64,000 bases of DNA from Salinirussus salinus. Its GTDB lineage: Archaea; Halobacteriota; Halobacteria; Halobacteriales; Haloarculaceae. The position numbers and the translations under genes are program-made. Below, piece by piece: positions 8,915-17,756 of the stretch. The DNA lies in assembly GCF_009831455.1 (NCBI RefSeq), contig NZ_WOWO01000002.1, positions 62,001 through 126,000 on the forward strand. The letters are read 5' to 3'. Numbering within the stretch: position 1 is the stretch's first letter; each line of letters opens with the position of its first letter. The notes beneath the pieces are model-generated. The model ran no database searches. It saw only the letters and a program-made list of their open reading frames with translations, and was not told the DNA's origin.

Positions 8915-9320
8915 TGACGGGCTCGTTTGGGCGTGACCTCTCCGGGAAGAAGTCGCCCGGCGATGACCATCGGTCTGCCTCGGTACAGGGGGGGTCGGTC
9001 CGCGACCAGCAAAAACGTGTGACACCAGGGGGGCTGGTGGTCACGGGGGGTGGGGACAGGGGGGATAGGGCGGCAACGTTCGCCGCCAGCAGAGCGTACG
9101 GTGGGGACATAAAAATGGATGTCGCACGTTTTCAGAGCCAGCAAACCTGGGACGCGCCCGTTCCGTAGCCAGGCAGGCCCGTCGCCGGAGCGGGTGGTGT
9201 GGCCGGACTGGCAGTCACTCTCTCCGTTTCCAAAAATATAAATATATATTCACATCATTCGGATATCGAAGATGTGCGGGAATCAGTACATTTATCCTCT
9301 GGTGGTTTTTCGGCAAGTGT
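8915..9320. other. Gene-poor stretch with G-run cluster and AT-rich promoter
   Basis: No convincing coding region was found. Positions 8988-9070 hold several runs of 4-7 G on the plus strand. Positions 9225-9300 are sharply AT-rich (ataaatatatatt), ending in the promoter of the lipoprotein gene at 9321. Confidence 0.6.
9289..9297 (+). promoter_or_regulatory. TATA-like box for GTG-started lipoprotein gene at 9321
   Basis: acatttatc is about 27 nt upstream of GTG 9321, fitting a leaderless transcript and supporting this non-ATG start. Confidence 0.5.
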
Positions 9321-10571
9321 GTGACAAACCAATACAGTCGACGATCTCTCATTTCTGCCCTCGTGGCGAGTGGTGCAGTGGCAACCGCCGGCTGCAGTTC
9401 GCTGACCGGCGGAGGTGACGGAGGAGAGTCACCGACAGTCGACGACCCGGCCGACGCTGCCACCCCGGGGGAAGCAGATCCGACGGAGACGCCGACTGCG
9501 GAACCGACAGACACAGCAACGGAAACCGAAGAACGAACCCCGACACCCGAACCGACGCCGGCGCTGGAAACACTCGGAGACCGGATATTCGCCCAGGAGG
9601 CTTGGTTCTTCGACGAACAGCCCCGCCAGCGGGCTGTGCTCAACCAGCTTGCCGATGACCTCCTTTCACGGGTTGACGAGTTCCGGGCAGCACCGGCAGA
9701 CGTCACGACCGAGGATGTCGAAACTCTTGTTCGTGATGTCGATAACCTCGCGGACAGATTAAGCGCTGTTGGGACCGAGCACTACACTACTGGCGAGGAT
9801 ATCAGTATCTACGAACGGCCCTTCAAAGAATTCTATGCCGAGAAACGAACTGAGGCTGCTTCAGCTATCAAAGAAGCGATCGAATTCCAAGATACTGATA
9901 CGATCAAGAAAGAGCTGAACGAATTCTGGAGGGGGATTCCGGACCCAGGGTGGAGTACGACCGACTCGGGTGCTGAAACTACGCCAGGGACCGTACTCAA
10001 TATTTACAGCAACGTTCGTAACGACTCATTTGATGACCACCTCTTGGACACCGGCATATTCCGGTTGCCGTACTTGGTGCTCGGGAATCTTGAAGGAAAG
10101 AGTTTTACCGTGACTTGGCCCGATCTGTATTTTCCACGCCGCGACGAACGGTTGACGATCAGCGGAGGATTAAATGATATCGAAACGCTCCGCTCGCGCG
10201 CAGGTCGCTATCGCCAACCCTTCGAGACGGGGGCTGCTGTCGACGAGCTCTTCTGGACGGCGAAGATCACAGGTGACCGCTTCGATAACCGGTTCTCGGA
10301 AGGGCACCTGTATCAGTTCTCGGACGACGCCACAGCCGCAGAGACGTACTCTTCATTCATCGACGCGGTTCCGACTGAGGGGACTGCGGAATTCAAGGTC
10401 GGCACGGCCGACAAGGTTGGCCTCGTCTCGGAGGGTGGCGGCGATACGCTGTATGCCTACAGTATCCAGCGCGGGTCCTACGTGCTCATCTTCAACGGCC
10501 ACGTCCAGCGGTGGGAGGAGCGTGGATTCAAAAACGACATCGGCCTGTGGTCGTACCGTGGTGAGCTCTGA
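9321..10571 (+). CDS. Predicted Tat lipoprotein, unknown function, 416 aa
   Basis: Starts with GTG. The signal reads MTNQYSRRSLISALVASGAV followed by ATAGC, a twin-Arg plus lipobox signal, so the protein is probably lipid-anchored outside the cell. After the Cys comes a Thr/Pro/Glu-rich linker to about residue 80 (PTETPTAEPTDTATETEE), common in haloarchaeal surface lipoproteins. The remaining region has no recognised motif; it begins helical and then becomes mixed alpha/beta. Codon use is noticeably less G/C-biased than in core genes (many A/T-ending codons), consistent with an accessory or recently acquired gene. Confidence 0.75.
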   Translation: MTNQYSRRSLISALVASGAVATAGCSSLTGGGDGGESPTVDDPADAATPGEADPTETPTAEPTDTATETEERTPTPEPTPALETLGDRIFAQEAWFFDEQPRQRAVLNQLADDLLSRVDEFRAAPADVTTEDVETLVRDVDNLADRLSAVGTEHYTTGEDISIYERPFKEFYAEKRTEAASAIKEAIEFQDTDTIKKELNEFWRGIPDPGWSTTDSGAETTPGTVLNIYSNVRNDSFDDHLLDTGIFRLPYLVLGNLEGKSFTVTWPDLYFPRRDERLTISGGLNDIETLRSRAGRYRQPFETGAAVDELFWTAKITGDRFDNRFSEGHLYQFSDDATAAETYSSFIDAVPTEGTAEFKVGTADKVGLVSEGGGDTLYAYSIQRGSYVLIFNGHVQRWEERGFKNDIGLWSYRGEL

Positions 10572-10654
10572 GGAGAAATGAGGCGTACCTTTTGTCGTTC
10601 GAACGCGGGACGCGGACTGCTTGTTCGCGCCGTAACAGATGCAGGTGGCAGTCG

Positions 10655-11179
10655 ATGAACCGTCGAACGTACCTGCAGGCGGTCGTCGCGACGGGTGTAG
10701 GAGCCGGTCTGTCCGGCTGTCTGGATGGCGAGTCCGGACTGGCGGGAAAAGAAATCACGACGCAGACGCCAGTGCCGTTCTCCCCGGCCGACGACCCGTG
10801 GCAAGAGTTGACGGAAAATCGGGACCGGAATTCGATCTCCGCCTCGGGACGGGGGAGGCTACAGCGCGGGGAATACGCCTCGTGGCAATTTCAGACCGGG
10901 CTGAATCCGAGTCTCTCGTACAGCCTGACTGTCGACGGCGAACACTCGCTCGACGTGTTTCCGATGGCAGGCGATGCGTATGGCGTCTACCGGGAGCGGC
11001 GGGAGGCCCGGTTCTACGACAACGTGGTTGCTGTCGGCGCGTCTGATACGACTCGCGGGGGCGAGATCGGGAGAGGTGCAGTCTACCAGCTGGTCTTTGA
11101 CAACACCGAGGTCTTCGGGAGCGCCGCGGAGTCAGCCGTCCCGTTCGAGTTCGAAGCAACGGCAACCTACGAGACGTAA
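10655..11179 (+). CDS. Predicted lipoprotein, unknown function, 174 aa
   Basis: N-terminus MNRRTYLQAVVATGVGAGLS leads to a lipobox-like LSGC, with a twin-Arg at residues 3-4, so a Tat lipoprotein is likely. The mature domain has regular short beta-strand patterns (YASWQFQ, SYSLTVDG, VYQLVFDNTEV) and ends in FEFEATATYET, suggesting a small beta sandwich. It follows the 416-aa lipoprotein by 83 nt on the same strand and may be co-transcribed. ATG 10655 is required to include the signal. No family recognised. Confidence 0.72.
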   Translation: MNRRTYLQAVVATGVGAGLSGCLDGESGLAGKEITTQTPVPFSPADDPWQELTENRDRNSISASGRGRLQRGEYASWQFQTGLNPSLSYSLTVDGEHSLDVFPMAGDAYGVYRERREARFYDNVVAVGASDTTRGGEIGRGAVYQLVFDNTEVFGSAAESAVPFEFEATATYET

Positions 11180-11391
11180 CCTGCCTTCGTATCCGACATC
11201 GCCGCGCTGGCCGGATCGCCAGCAAGCCGGAGGCGAGGAGCACAGGGTAGCACCACTCGCGCGTTTTGTTCGGTACGTCCCGTCGGAGAGCCACGTCGGG
11301 TAACTCGAGGAGTGGCAACGGAACGGGATTGGAAGCATCCCGTCGAGGTCACGGCGGATATCCGCGTGCCAACCGACGGTTCGACTCCCCT

Positions 11392-11772
11392 TCAGGCCAT
11401 GTCCCAAACCTTCCACTGGTCCCCGTCCTTTCGCATCTCCAGTTGGAGGGAGCCAGTCTCGCCGCGCACGGATGCCGTGACCTCGACGATGGCCGAGTCG
11501 TCGTTTTGCTCGACGACCTCCGTTCCCTCGACGCTGACGTCCGCCTCTTCCATCATACCCAGCCCTGACCCGGTGATCTCTCCCCGGACGGGACTCTCGG
11601 GGTGAACGAGCGAGCGGACTTCCTCGGCGTTGCCCTGGTTCGCAGCCTGGATGAAGTTCTCGGCCGCACCGCCTGGCCCACCGCCGCCGACGATCGGGAG
11701 ACTATCTATACACCCTGACATAGCACTCGTTACCACGATCCCGCTAAGGCCCAGGAACTGTCGACGTTCCAT
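11392..11772 (-). CDS. Predicted lipoprotein with NTF2/DUF4878-like domain
   Basis: A 126-aa protein with signal MERRQFLGLSGIVVTSAMSG, twin-Arg followed by lipobox Cys. The domain begins AAENFIQAANQGNAEEVRSL, the usual opening of lumazine-binding-like/NTF2-like secreted domains (DUF4878 style), and ends in strands with GDQWKVWDM, also typical. Such domains occur in envelope lipoproteins of unknown role. It converges on the preceding lipoprotein gene. An AT-rich promoter lies just upstream on the minus strand. Family assignment is by pattern. Confidence 0.75.
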   Translation of the reverse strand: MERRQFLGLSGIVVTSAMSGCIDSLPIVGGGGPGGAAENFIQAANQGNAEEVRSLVHPESPVRGEITGSGLGMMEEADVSVEGTEVVEQNDDSAIVEVTASVRGETGSLQLEMRKDGDQWKVWDMA

Positions 11773-12304
11773 GCCGGGAAAACAAAAAGGAACTAAATAA
11801 ACAAATTCCGGAACGTATCTCGACAGTATCTCTGGGACGGAACAGGTCGGTGGTGGCTCATGAGCGGACCGGTGTACCGGTATAGTGCTCTGCGCCCGAG
11901 CTTCTACCACTTCCCAGTCACACCTCCCCGCAGTGCAACAAACGTCGCCACCCCGTTGGACTTTCTCCGCTCGCGGGTAGGACCGATAGGATAGTGGTGG
12001 TAAAACTCACCAGCAGCGAAAGAAAATATATGAAAGCGACGGGGGAAGCGGACCTTCCCTAAATTTGACCGTTCCTCTTTCGTCCCCTGTGTCCTCGTTT
12101 TCGATGACTTGCGCCTCATACATGCACCACCGCCGACCGGCAAGGAATGCGGTCGTGGTCTTCACCGGGGGCCGGGACTGCTCGTCCGGCACGGCTCGCG
12201 AGGCAGGCTGGGGGACGGCTCCAACGCACCGGTGGTCGGGCGGCCGCGTTCGAAGTGCACCAGTTATTTGTAGACACTGACCAGCACCGTAGCACAACCA
12301 ACGG
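11773..12304. other. 530-nt stretch without a recognised gene
   Basis: Short frames on both strands here have poor codon bias and no recognisable motifs. It holds the minus-strand promoter near 11793, a repeated ACCGGT pair near 11870, an AT-rich spot near 12022-12035 (aaaatatatg), and a TATA-like gttattt at 12263-12269 about 38 nt before the next gene. It may be degraded DNA of an accessory region. Confidence 0.55.
11793..11802 (-). promoter_or_regulatory. TATA-like box for lipoprotein gene at 11772
   Basis: On the minus strand TTTATTTAG is centred about 26 nt before ATG 11772, as for leaderless transcripts. Confidence 0.5.
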
Positions 12305-13435
12305 ATGACCAACGAGCAGTACTCACGACGGGACTGTCTCCTCGCGGCTGGAACAGTCGCTGCAGTCGGCTCAGCTGGCTGCACGAACGCGCTCTCGGGC
12401 GCGACTCAAACACCGCCGATAGAGAGCATCGAGCCGGACTGGACAGTTGATGTTGCCGGATACTTCGAGTCAGACCCGGTCATCGCTGGTGACACACTGT
12501 ACGTCGGGGCAAATGAGCCCGACCGGCCGAGGAATACGCTGTATGCACTCGACCACACGGACGGGTCGGAAACGTGGACAGCGACGGTCGAAGGCGGGCT
12601 TGAGGCACCGCCAACCGTCGCCGATGGAGTCGTGTACGCGGTGACGAATGAGAATCGCGTCTACGCGTTTGACGCCAGCGAGGGCACCGAACAGTGGCAG
12701 TTCAGGCGTACCGCGGGGGACACGCTGCGTGCGGCACCAGCCGTCGCTGGTGACACCGTCTACGTGGGGGCACTGAGCACGACCACGGACGGGAGAGTCG
12801 CCGGGCTGTACGCGCTCAACCGGGCCGACGGGTCACAGCAGTGGATGCAAAAGACACGGGGCGGTGTCGGAGGGGCGCCAGTCGTCGTCGATGACACCAT
12901 CTATTCGGCGACGGTAGATGGCTGGCTGACAGCACGGAACACGTCCGATGGGACCAGACAATGGCGCCAAATCATTGCGAGCGACGCGACGAACGCAGGG
13001 CCAGTGGTCGTTGGCGATACCATCTATGCGGGCGGAGTGAACGGCTTCGACGGGGCGGCTGTCGCGATCGACCGCGCCTCCGGGGACGAACTGTGGCGAG
13101 CCGAGCTCGAGGATTGGCCAGGCGCGTCCGTCGCTGTTGCAGGAGAGACAGTCTACGTCGGGATCGAGGAACCAGCATTAGTCTACGCACTCCGCACTAG
13201 TGATGGGAGTACCCGGTGGTCACACGAACTCGGCGGCCAGATCCACTCCCAGCCCGTCGTCACCGAGAACCACGTTTATGTCGCAGGTGACAACGTCCTC
13301 GCACTCGACAGAGACGGCGGTACACCCCGCCTGCGACTCGAATCCGAGGGATATCACTATCTCTCCACAATCGCAGAGGGAACTCTCTATGTCGTGAATA
13401 GTGAGGGCAGACTCCAGGCGCTCCCGACTGCCTGA
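12305..13435 (+). CDS. PQQ-type beta-propeller (outer-membrane BamB-like repeat) Tat lipoprotein
   Basis: A 376-aa predicted exported protein. The N-terminus has SRRDCLLAAGTVAAVGSAGC, a twin-Arg plus lipobox signal. The body is built of repeated blade units of about 40 residues carrying the pattern xDTLYVG...LYALDxxDGxExW (for example near residues 60-95, 100-135, 140-185, 195-225), the PQQ_2/PQQ-like repeat signature of beta-propellers. Such haloarchaeal proteins are usually surface-attached with unknown ligand; a PQQ enzyme role is not supported because catalytic Ca-binding motifs are not evident. It closes the lipoprotein group before tRNA-Val. Confidence 0.85.
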   Translation: MTNEQYSRRDCLLAAGTVAAVGSAGCTNALSGATQTPPIESIEPDWTVDVAGYFESDPVIAGDTLYVGANEPDRPRNTLYALDHTDGSETWTATVEGGLEAPPTVADGVVYAVTNENRVYAFDASEGTEQWQFRRTAGDTLRAAPAVAGDTVYVGALSTTTDGRVAGLYALNRADGSQQWMQKTRGGVGGAPVVVDDTIYSATVDGWLTARNTSDGTRQWRQIIASDATNAGPVVVGDTIYAGGVNGFDGAAVAIDRASGDELWRAELEDWPGASVAVAGETVYVGIEEPALVYALRTSDGSTRWSHELGGQIHSQPVVTENHVYVAGDNVLALDRDGGTPRLRLESEGYHYLSTIAEGTLYVVNSEGRLQALPTA

Positions 13436-13576
13436 CGTGCTTGGCCGGTGACGATCTGCTGGCAATGTTGCGGTATCGATACCCGTCCTTGACGGCTCAC
13501 CGCCACCATCTACGGAAACCGACAGGTAAGCGGTGGTCAGAATCACCTATGCCCCAAGAAACCGTCTTAAGGGGAT

Positions 13577-13650
13577 GGGTTCGGGCAGATTTGAACTGCC
13601 GGCCTCCTCCATGTCAAGGAGGTGTCATAACCAGCCTAGACCACGAACCC
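13577..13650 (-). tRNA. tRNA-Val (GAC)
   Basis: On the minus strand the acceptor stem GGGTTCG pairs with CGAACCC, the anticodon stem CCTCC/GGAGG encloses loop TTGACAT with anticodon GAC, and the T arm GGCAG-TTCAAAT-CTGCC is perfect. Length 74 nt, no intron and no encoded CCA. It sits at the right edge of the lipoprotein stretch. Confidence 0.95.
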
Positions 13651-13753
13651 TCGGTCTGTTTCAGTGCACTCTCCAGTTCCCCGCAGGGATAATTGAATGT
13701 TTCGAACTCGCGGACGCCGCGACCCCGGCCCGCGGGCGACAGGGTTAAGTTGA

Positions 13754-13789
13754 TGTACGGATTTGTCCACTATAACACGGATACGTACA
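13754..13789 (+). promoter_or_regulatory. trpD promoter with TATA box flanked by TGTACG/CGTACA half-sites
   Basis: A TATA box (ctataac, 13770-13776) lies about 30 nt before ATG 13803, so trpD is probably leaderless. TGTACG (13754-13759) and CGTACA (13784-13789) are exact inverted half-sites that bracket the box. They resemble the TGTACA TRP box bound by TrpY in Methanothermobacter; a repressor role is inference. Confidence 0.5.
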
Positions 13790-13802
13790 CTGGTGACAAC
13801 AC

Positions 13803-14804
13803 ATGCAAGAGTACATCGAACGGGTGACCGAGGGCGACGACCTCACACAGACAGAGGCCCGCGAGGCGGCCACGGCGGTCTTCGAGGGGGCGACGGAGGC
13901 ACAGATCGGCGCGCTGCTGGCCGGGCTCCGCTCCAAGGGCGAGACCGAGACGGAGATCGCGGGCTTCGCCGAGGGGATGCGCGTGGCTGCCCGCACGATC
14001 GACCCCGACCGGGAGACGCTGGTCGACACCTGCGGGACCGGGGGCGACGACCACGACACGATCAACGTCTCGACGACCAGCGCGATGGTCGCTGCCGGAG
14101 CGGGCGTCCCCGTCGCCAAGCACGGCAACTACTCGGTCTCCTCCTCCTCGGGCAGCGCCGACGTGCTCGAGGAGGTCGGCGTGAACGTGGAGGCAGAACC
14201 CCCGGCCGTCGAGAGCCACATCGAACAGGAGGGCGTCGGGTTCATGCTCGCGCCGGTCTTTCACCCGGCGATGAAGGCGGTCATCGGCCCCCGGAAGGAA
14301 CTCGGGATGCGCACCGTCTTCAACGTGCTCGGCCCGCTGACCAATCCCGCCGGCGCGGACGCACAGGTGGTGGGCGTCTACGACCCGGAGCTCGTTCCCG
14401 TGCTCGCCCGCGCGCTCGGCCGGATGGACGTCGAGCGCGCGATGGTCGTCCACGGGTCGGGGCTGGACGAGATCGCCGTCCACGGCGAGACGACCGTCGC
14501 CGAGGTCGACAACGGAGCTGTCTCGGAGTACACGCTTACGCCGGCCGACCTGGGACTGGAGCAACACCCCATCGGGGCCATCGCCGGCGGTACCCCCGAA
14601 GAGAACGCCGCGGACATGCAGGCGATCCTCGACGGCGAGGAGCGGGGCGCAAAACGGGACATCATCCTCGCGAACGCCGGCGCCGCGGTCTACGTTGCCG
14701 GCGCCGCGGGCTCCCTCGAAGCGGGCGTCGACCGCGCGGCGGAGGCCATCGACTCCGGCGCTGCCGCCGCGAAACTCGAGGCCCTGCGGGCGCTGGAGGC
14801 ATGA
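13803..14804 (+). CDS. trpD: Anthranilate phosphoribosyltransferase TrpD
   Basis: Transfers the phosphoribosyl group of PRPP to anthranilate, the second step of the tryptophan branch. The 333-aa protein has the glycosyltransferase family 3 N-terminal helices, the PRPP-binding CGTGGDDHDT loop (about residues 78-87), KHGNYSVSSSSGSAD (about 108-122) and the GPLTNPA motif (about 180). Length matches the family. It is first of four genes trpD-F-E-G whose ends overlap by 4 nt each (ATGA or GTGA), the same order described for the Haloferax trpDFEG cluster. Regulation may act at the promoter half-sites just upstream. Confidence 0.96.
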   Translation: MQEYIERVTEGDDLTQTEAREAATAVFEGATEAQIGALLAGLRSKGETETEIAGFAEGMRVAARTIDPDRETLVDTCGTGGDDHDTINVSTTSAMVAAGAGVPVAKHGNYSVSSSSGSADVLEEVGVNVEAEPPAVESHIEQEGVGFMLAPVFHPAMKAVIGPRKELGMRTVFNVLGPLTNPAGADAQVVGVYDPELVPVLARALGRMDVERAMVVHGSGLDEIAVHGETTVAEVDNGAVSEYTLTPADLGLEQHPIGAIAGGTPEENAADMQAILDGEERGAKRDIILANAGAAVYVAGAAGSLEAGVDRAAEAIDSGAAAAKLEALRALEA

Positions 14805-15433
14805 CCCGCGTGAAAATCTGCGGGGTGACCCGCGAGGCCGACCGTGAGGCTGTCGTCGCGGCAGGGGCCGACGCGGTCGGCGTCATTGCCGACGTGCCTG
14901 TCGACACGCCCCGCGAGGTGACGGCCGAGCGGGCCGGTGACCTCGTGGCCGGCGTCCCGCCGCTCGTGACGAGTGTCCTCGTGACGATGCCCGACAGCGT
15001 CCAGGGCGCCGTCTCCCTCCAGCGCGAGGTGGCCGCCGACGCCCTCCAGGTCCACGCCACACTCCCCCCGGAGAAGGTCGGCGGGCTCCGGGCTCGCGTC
15101 GACGCGAACGTCGTCGCCGCCGTGGACGTCGACGACGACCTCGCGGGCTACGCCGCGGTCGCCGACGCCCTCCTCGTGGACTCGACGGACGAACAGGGTG
15201 GCGGCGGCACCGGCGAGACCGTCGACTGGGAACGGACCCGCGAGCGGGTGGCGGACCTGGAGGTCCCGGTCGTGCTCGCGGGCGGACTCACCCCCGGCAA
15301 CGTCGCGGAGGCCGTCGAGACGGTCGACCCCTTCGCCGTCGACACTGCCACGGGCGTCGAGCGCGAGGGCGGCGTCAAGGACCACGACGCGGTGCGTGCC
15401 TTCGTCGGCGCGGCCGGGAGGGGAGCGGCGTGA
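14801..15433 (+). CDS. trpF: Phosphoribosylanthranilate isomerase TrpF
   Basis: Catalyses the Amadori rearrangement of phosphoribosylanthranilate to CdRP. The 210-aa TIM-barrel protein begins MTRVKICGVTREAD, holding the catalytic Cys of the KICG motif, and has the catalytic Asp in the LLVDST strand and the phosphate-binding LAGGLTPGNV and VDTATGVE loops. The ATG overlaps the trpD stop by 4 nt, indicating translational coupling. Its stop overlaps the GTG of trpE. Confidence 0.95.
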   Translation: MTRVKICGVTREADREAVVAAGADAVGVIADVPVDTPREVTAERAGDLVAGVPPLVTSVLVTMPDSVQGAVSLQREVAADALQVHATLPPEKVGGLRARVDANVVAAVDVDDDLAGYAAVADALLVDSTDEQGGGGTGETVDWERTRERVADLEVPVVLAGGLTPGNVAEAVETVDPFAVDTATGVEREGGVKDHDAVRAFVGAAGRGAA

Positions 15434-17106
15434 CCGACACGGGCGCCGCGGACAGCGGCGAGGGGGCGATGGACTGCTCGCGGGAGGCCTTCGTCGACCG
15501 GGCGGCCGGCGAGCGCCCGGCGGTCGTGCGAGCGACGGCCAGCCTGCCCGACGTGGAGCCGCTTTCGGCCTACGCCGCGCTGACCGGCCGGACGACCGAC
15601 GCCGACGCGAGCGAGTACGCCTTCCTGCTGGAGAGCGCCGAAAAGGTGGCCTCGAGCGACCCCGACGGTGCGTTCGCGCCCGCCCGCGAGGACCGCCACG
15701 CGCGCTTCTCCTTCGTCGGGTACGACCCCGAGGCGGTCGTGACCGTCGACCCGGACGGGGCGGGGGTGGACCTGCTCGCCGACCGCTACGCGGACCTGCT
15801 CTCGCCGGCGGGCGAGGACACGGTCGACCGCCTGCGGGGAGCGCTGCCGGACCTGCCGCTGCGCGGGTTCCCGGACAGCGACCGCCAGCACCTCGAGGGC
15901 GGTCTCGTGGGCTTTCTCTCCTACGACGCCGTCTACGACCTCTGGCTCGACGAGGTCGGGCTCGAGCACCCTACCTCCCGCTTTCCCGACGCGCAGTTCG
16001 TCCTCACGACCCGGACGCTCGTTTTCGACCACGCAGAGGACAGCGTCCAGCTCGTGTTCACGCCGGTCCTCCGCGAGGGCGAGGACGCGGGCGCGTGCTA
16101 CGACCGGCTGGCGGCCGAGGCCGACCGGGTCGCGGGCCTGCTCGAGGGAGCGCGGGCGCCCGAGACCGACGGCTTCCGCCGCGAGCGCGAGGAGGCCGGC
16201 CCGCGCGAGGAGTACGAGGCGGCCGTCGAGCGCGCGAAGGAACACGTCTACAGCGGCGACATCTACCAGGGGGTCATCTCCCGGACCCGGGAACTCTACG
16301 GCGAGGTGGACGCGCTGGGCTTCTACGAGGCGCTGCGCTCGGTCAATCCCTCGCCGTACATGTACCTGCTGGGCTACGACGACCTCCAAGTGGTGGGCGC
16401 GAGCCCGGAGACGCTGGTCTCGGTCAGCGGGGACGAGGTGATGTCCAACCCGATCGCGGGAACCTGTCCGCGCGGGACGAGCCCGGTCGAGGACCGCCGG
16501 CTGGCCGGCGAGATGCTCGCCGACGACAAGGAACGGGCCGAGCACACGATGCTGGTCGACCTGGCGCGCAACGACGTCCGCCGGGTCGCAGAGGCCGGCA
16601 GCGTCCGCGTCGAGGAGTTCATGAACGTGCTCAAGTACTCCCACGTCCAGCACATCGAGTCGACGGTCACGGGGACGCTTTCGGCCGACTGTGACGCCTT
16701 CGACGCCGTCCGCGCCTCGTTCCCCGCGGGGACGCTCTCGGGCGCCCCGAAGATCCGGGCGATGGAGATCATCGACGACCTCGAGCGCACACCGCGGGGT
16801 CCCTACGGGGGCGGCGTCGGCTACGTCTCCTGGCAGGACGACGCCGACTTCGCGATCGTGATCCGGTCGGCGACGGTCGAAGCACTGGACGAGGACGAGC
16901 GCGAGCACGAGGGCGAGCGCCAGCGCGTCACCGTCCAGGCCGGCGCCGGGATCGTCGCCGACAGTGACCCCGCCGCGGAGTTCGACGAGACCGAACAGAA
17001 GATGGACGGCGTGCTGGCGGCCCTCGAGCGGATCGAGCGCGAGGACGCCGACGCCGGAACCGGGGAGGGGGCCGAGCCTGGCCCCGAACCGGAGGTGGAC
17101 GGATGA
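15430..17106 (+). CDS. trpE: Anthranilate synthase component I TrpE
   Basis: Converts chorismate plus ammonia (from TrpG) to anthranilate. The 558-aa protein begins at GTG 15430, overlapping the trpF stop. It has the N-terminal Anth_synt_I_N domain and a C-terminal chorismate-binding domain with YSGDIYQGVISR, NPSPYMYLL, the IAGTCPRG motif, EHTMLVDLARND, and SFPAGTLSGAPKIRAMEII, all standard for TrpE. The last 30 residues are an acidic, low-complexity tail. PabB is the main alternative, but the trpDFEG context decides for TrpE. Confidence 0.95.
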   Translation: MTDTGAADSGEGAMDCSREAFVDRAAGERPAVVRATASLPDVEPLSAYAALTGRTTDADASEYAFLLESAEKVASSDPDGAFAPAREDRHARFSFVGYDPEAVVTVDPDGAGVDLLADRYADLLSPAGEDTVDRLRGALPDLPLRGFPDSDRQHLEGGLVGFLSYDAVYDLWLDEVGLEHPTSRFPDAQFVLTTRTLVFDHAEDSVQLVFTPVLREGEDAGACYDRLAAEADRVAGLLEGARAPETDGFRREREEAGPREEYEAAVERAKEHVYSGDIYQGVISRTRELYGEVDALGFYEALRSVNPSPYMYLLGYDDLQVVGASPETLVSVSGDEVMSNPIAGTCPRGTSPVEDRRLAGEMLADDKERAEHTMLVDLARNDVRRVAEAGSVRVEEFMNVLKYSHVQHIESTVTGTLSADCDAFDAVRASFPAGTLSGAPKIRAMEIIDDLERTPRGPYGGGVGYVSWQDDADFAIVIRSATVEALDEDEREHEGERQRVTVQAGAGIVADSDPAAEFDETEQKMDGVLAALERIEREDADAGTGEGAEPGPEPEVDG

Positions 17107-17717
17107 GCGCAGAGAGCGCCAGTGCGAGCGGGGGTACGACTCCCCGCGTTCTCTTCATCGACAACTTCGACTCCTTCACCTACAATCTCGTCGAGTACGT
17201 CAGCGAGCACGCCGAGACGACCGTCCGCCGGAACACGACGAGCCTGGAGGAAGTCCGGCAGGTCGACCCGGACGCCATCGTCGTCTCGCCGGGGCCGGGC
17301 CACCCGAAAAACGAGCGCGACGTCGGCGTCACGAACGACCTTCTGCGGGAGGTCAGCCCCGAGGTGCCCACGCTGGGGGTCTGTCTGGGGCTGGAGGCGG
17401 CCGTCCACGCCTACGGGGGCGAGGTCGGGCGCGCGCCCGAACCGGTCCACGGGAAGGCGGTCCCGATCCACCACGACGGGCGGGGCGTCTACGCGGGGCT
17501 CGACCAGGGCTTCCAGGGCGGCCGGTACCACTCGCTGGTCGCCGTCGAGGTGCCGGACTCCTTCGAGGTGACGGCGACGACCGAGGCCGACGGCGAGGAG
17601 CTGGTGATGGGTGTGCGCCACCGCGAGCACCCCATCGAGGCCGTCCAGTTTCACCCGGAATCGGTGCTGACGGCGGTCGGTCACGACGTGATCCGCAACT
17701 TCCTGGACGGCGTCTGA
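17103..17717 (+). CDS. trpG: Anthranilate synthase component II TrpG (glutamine amidotransferase)
   Basis: Supplies ammonia from glutamine to TrpE. The 204-aa class I amidotransferase has FIDNFDSFTYNL near residue 18, SPGPGHP near 62, nucleophile Cys94 in LGVCLGLEAA, and the His184/Glu186 pair in QFHPESV. The usual GHQ after the nucleophile elbow is GLE here; the catalytic triad itself is intact. ATG 17103 overlaps the trpE stop by 4 nt. It ends the operon. Confidence 0.94.
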   Translation: MSAESASASGGTTPRVLFIDNFDSFTYNLVEYVSEHAETTVRRNTTSLEEVRQVDPDAIVVSPGPGHPKNERDVGVTNDLLREVSPEVPTLGVCLGLEAAVHAYGGEVGRAPEPVHGKAVPIHHDGRGVYAGLDQGFQGGRYHSLVAVEVPDSFEVTATTEADGEELVMGVRHREHPIEAVQFHPESVLTAVGHDVIRNFLDGV

Positions 17718-17756
17718 ACCGTCGCCCGGCGCCGGTCCCCGCTCACCGGCCGCCGC

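Noticed and set aside
11375-11400. GGTTCGACTCCCC resembling a tRNA T-loop near 11380
   Set aside because: The flanking bases do not pair as a T stem and no acceptor or anticodon arm is present.
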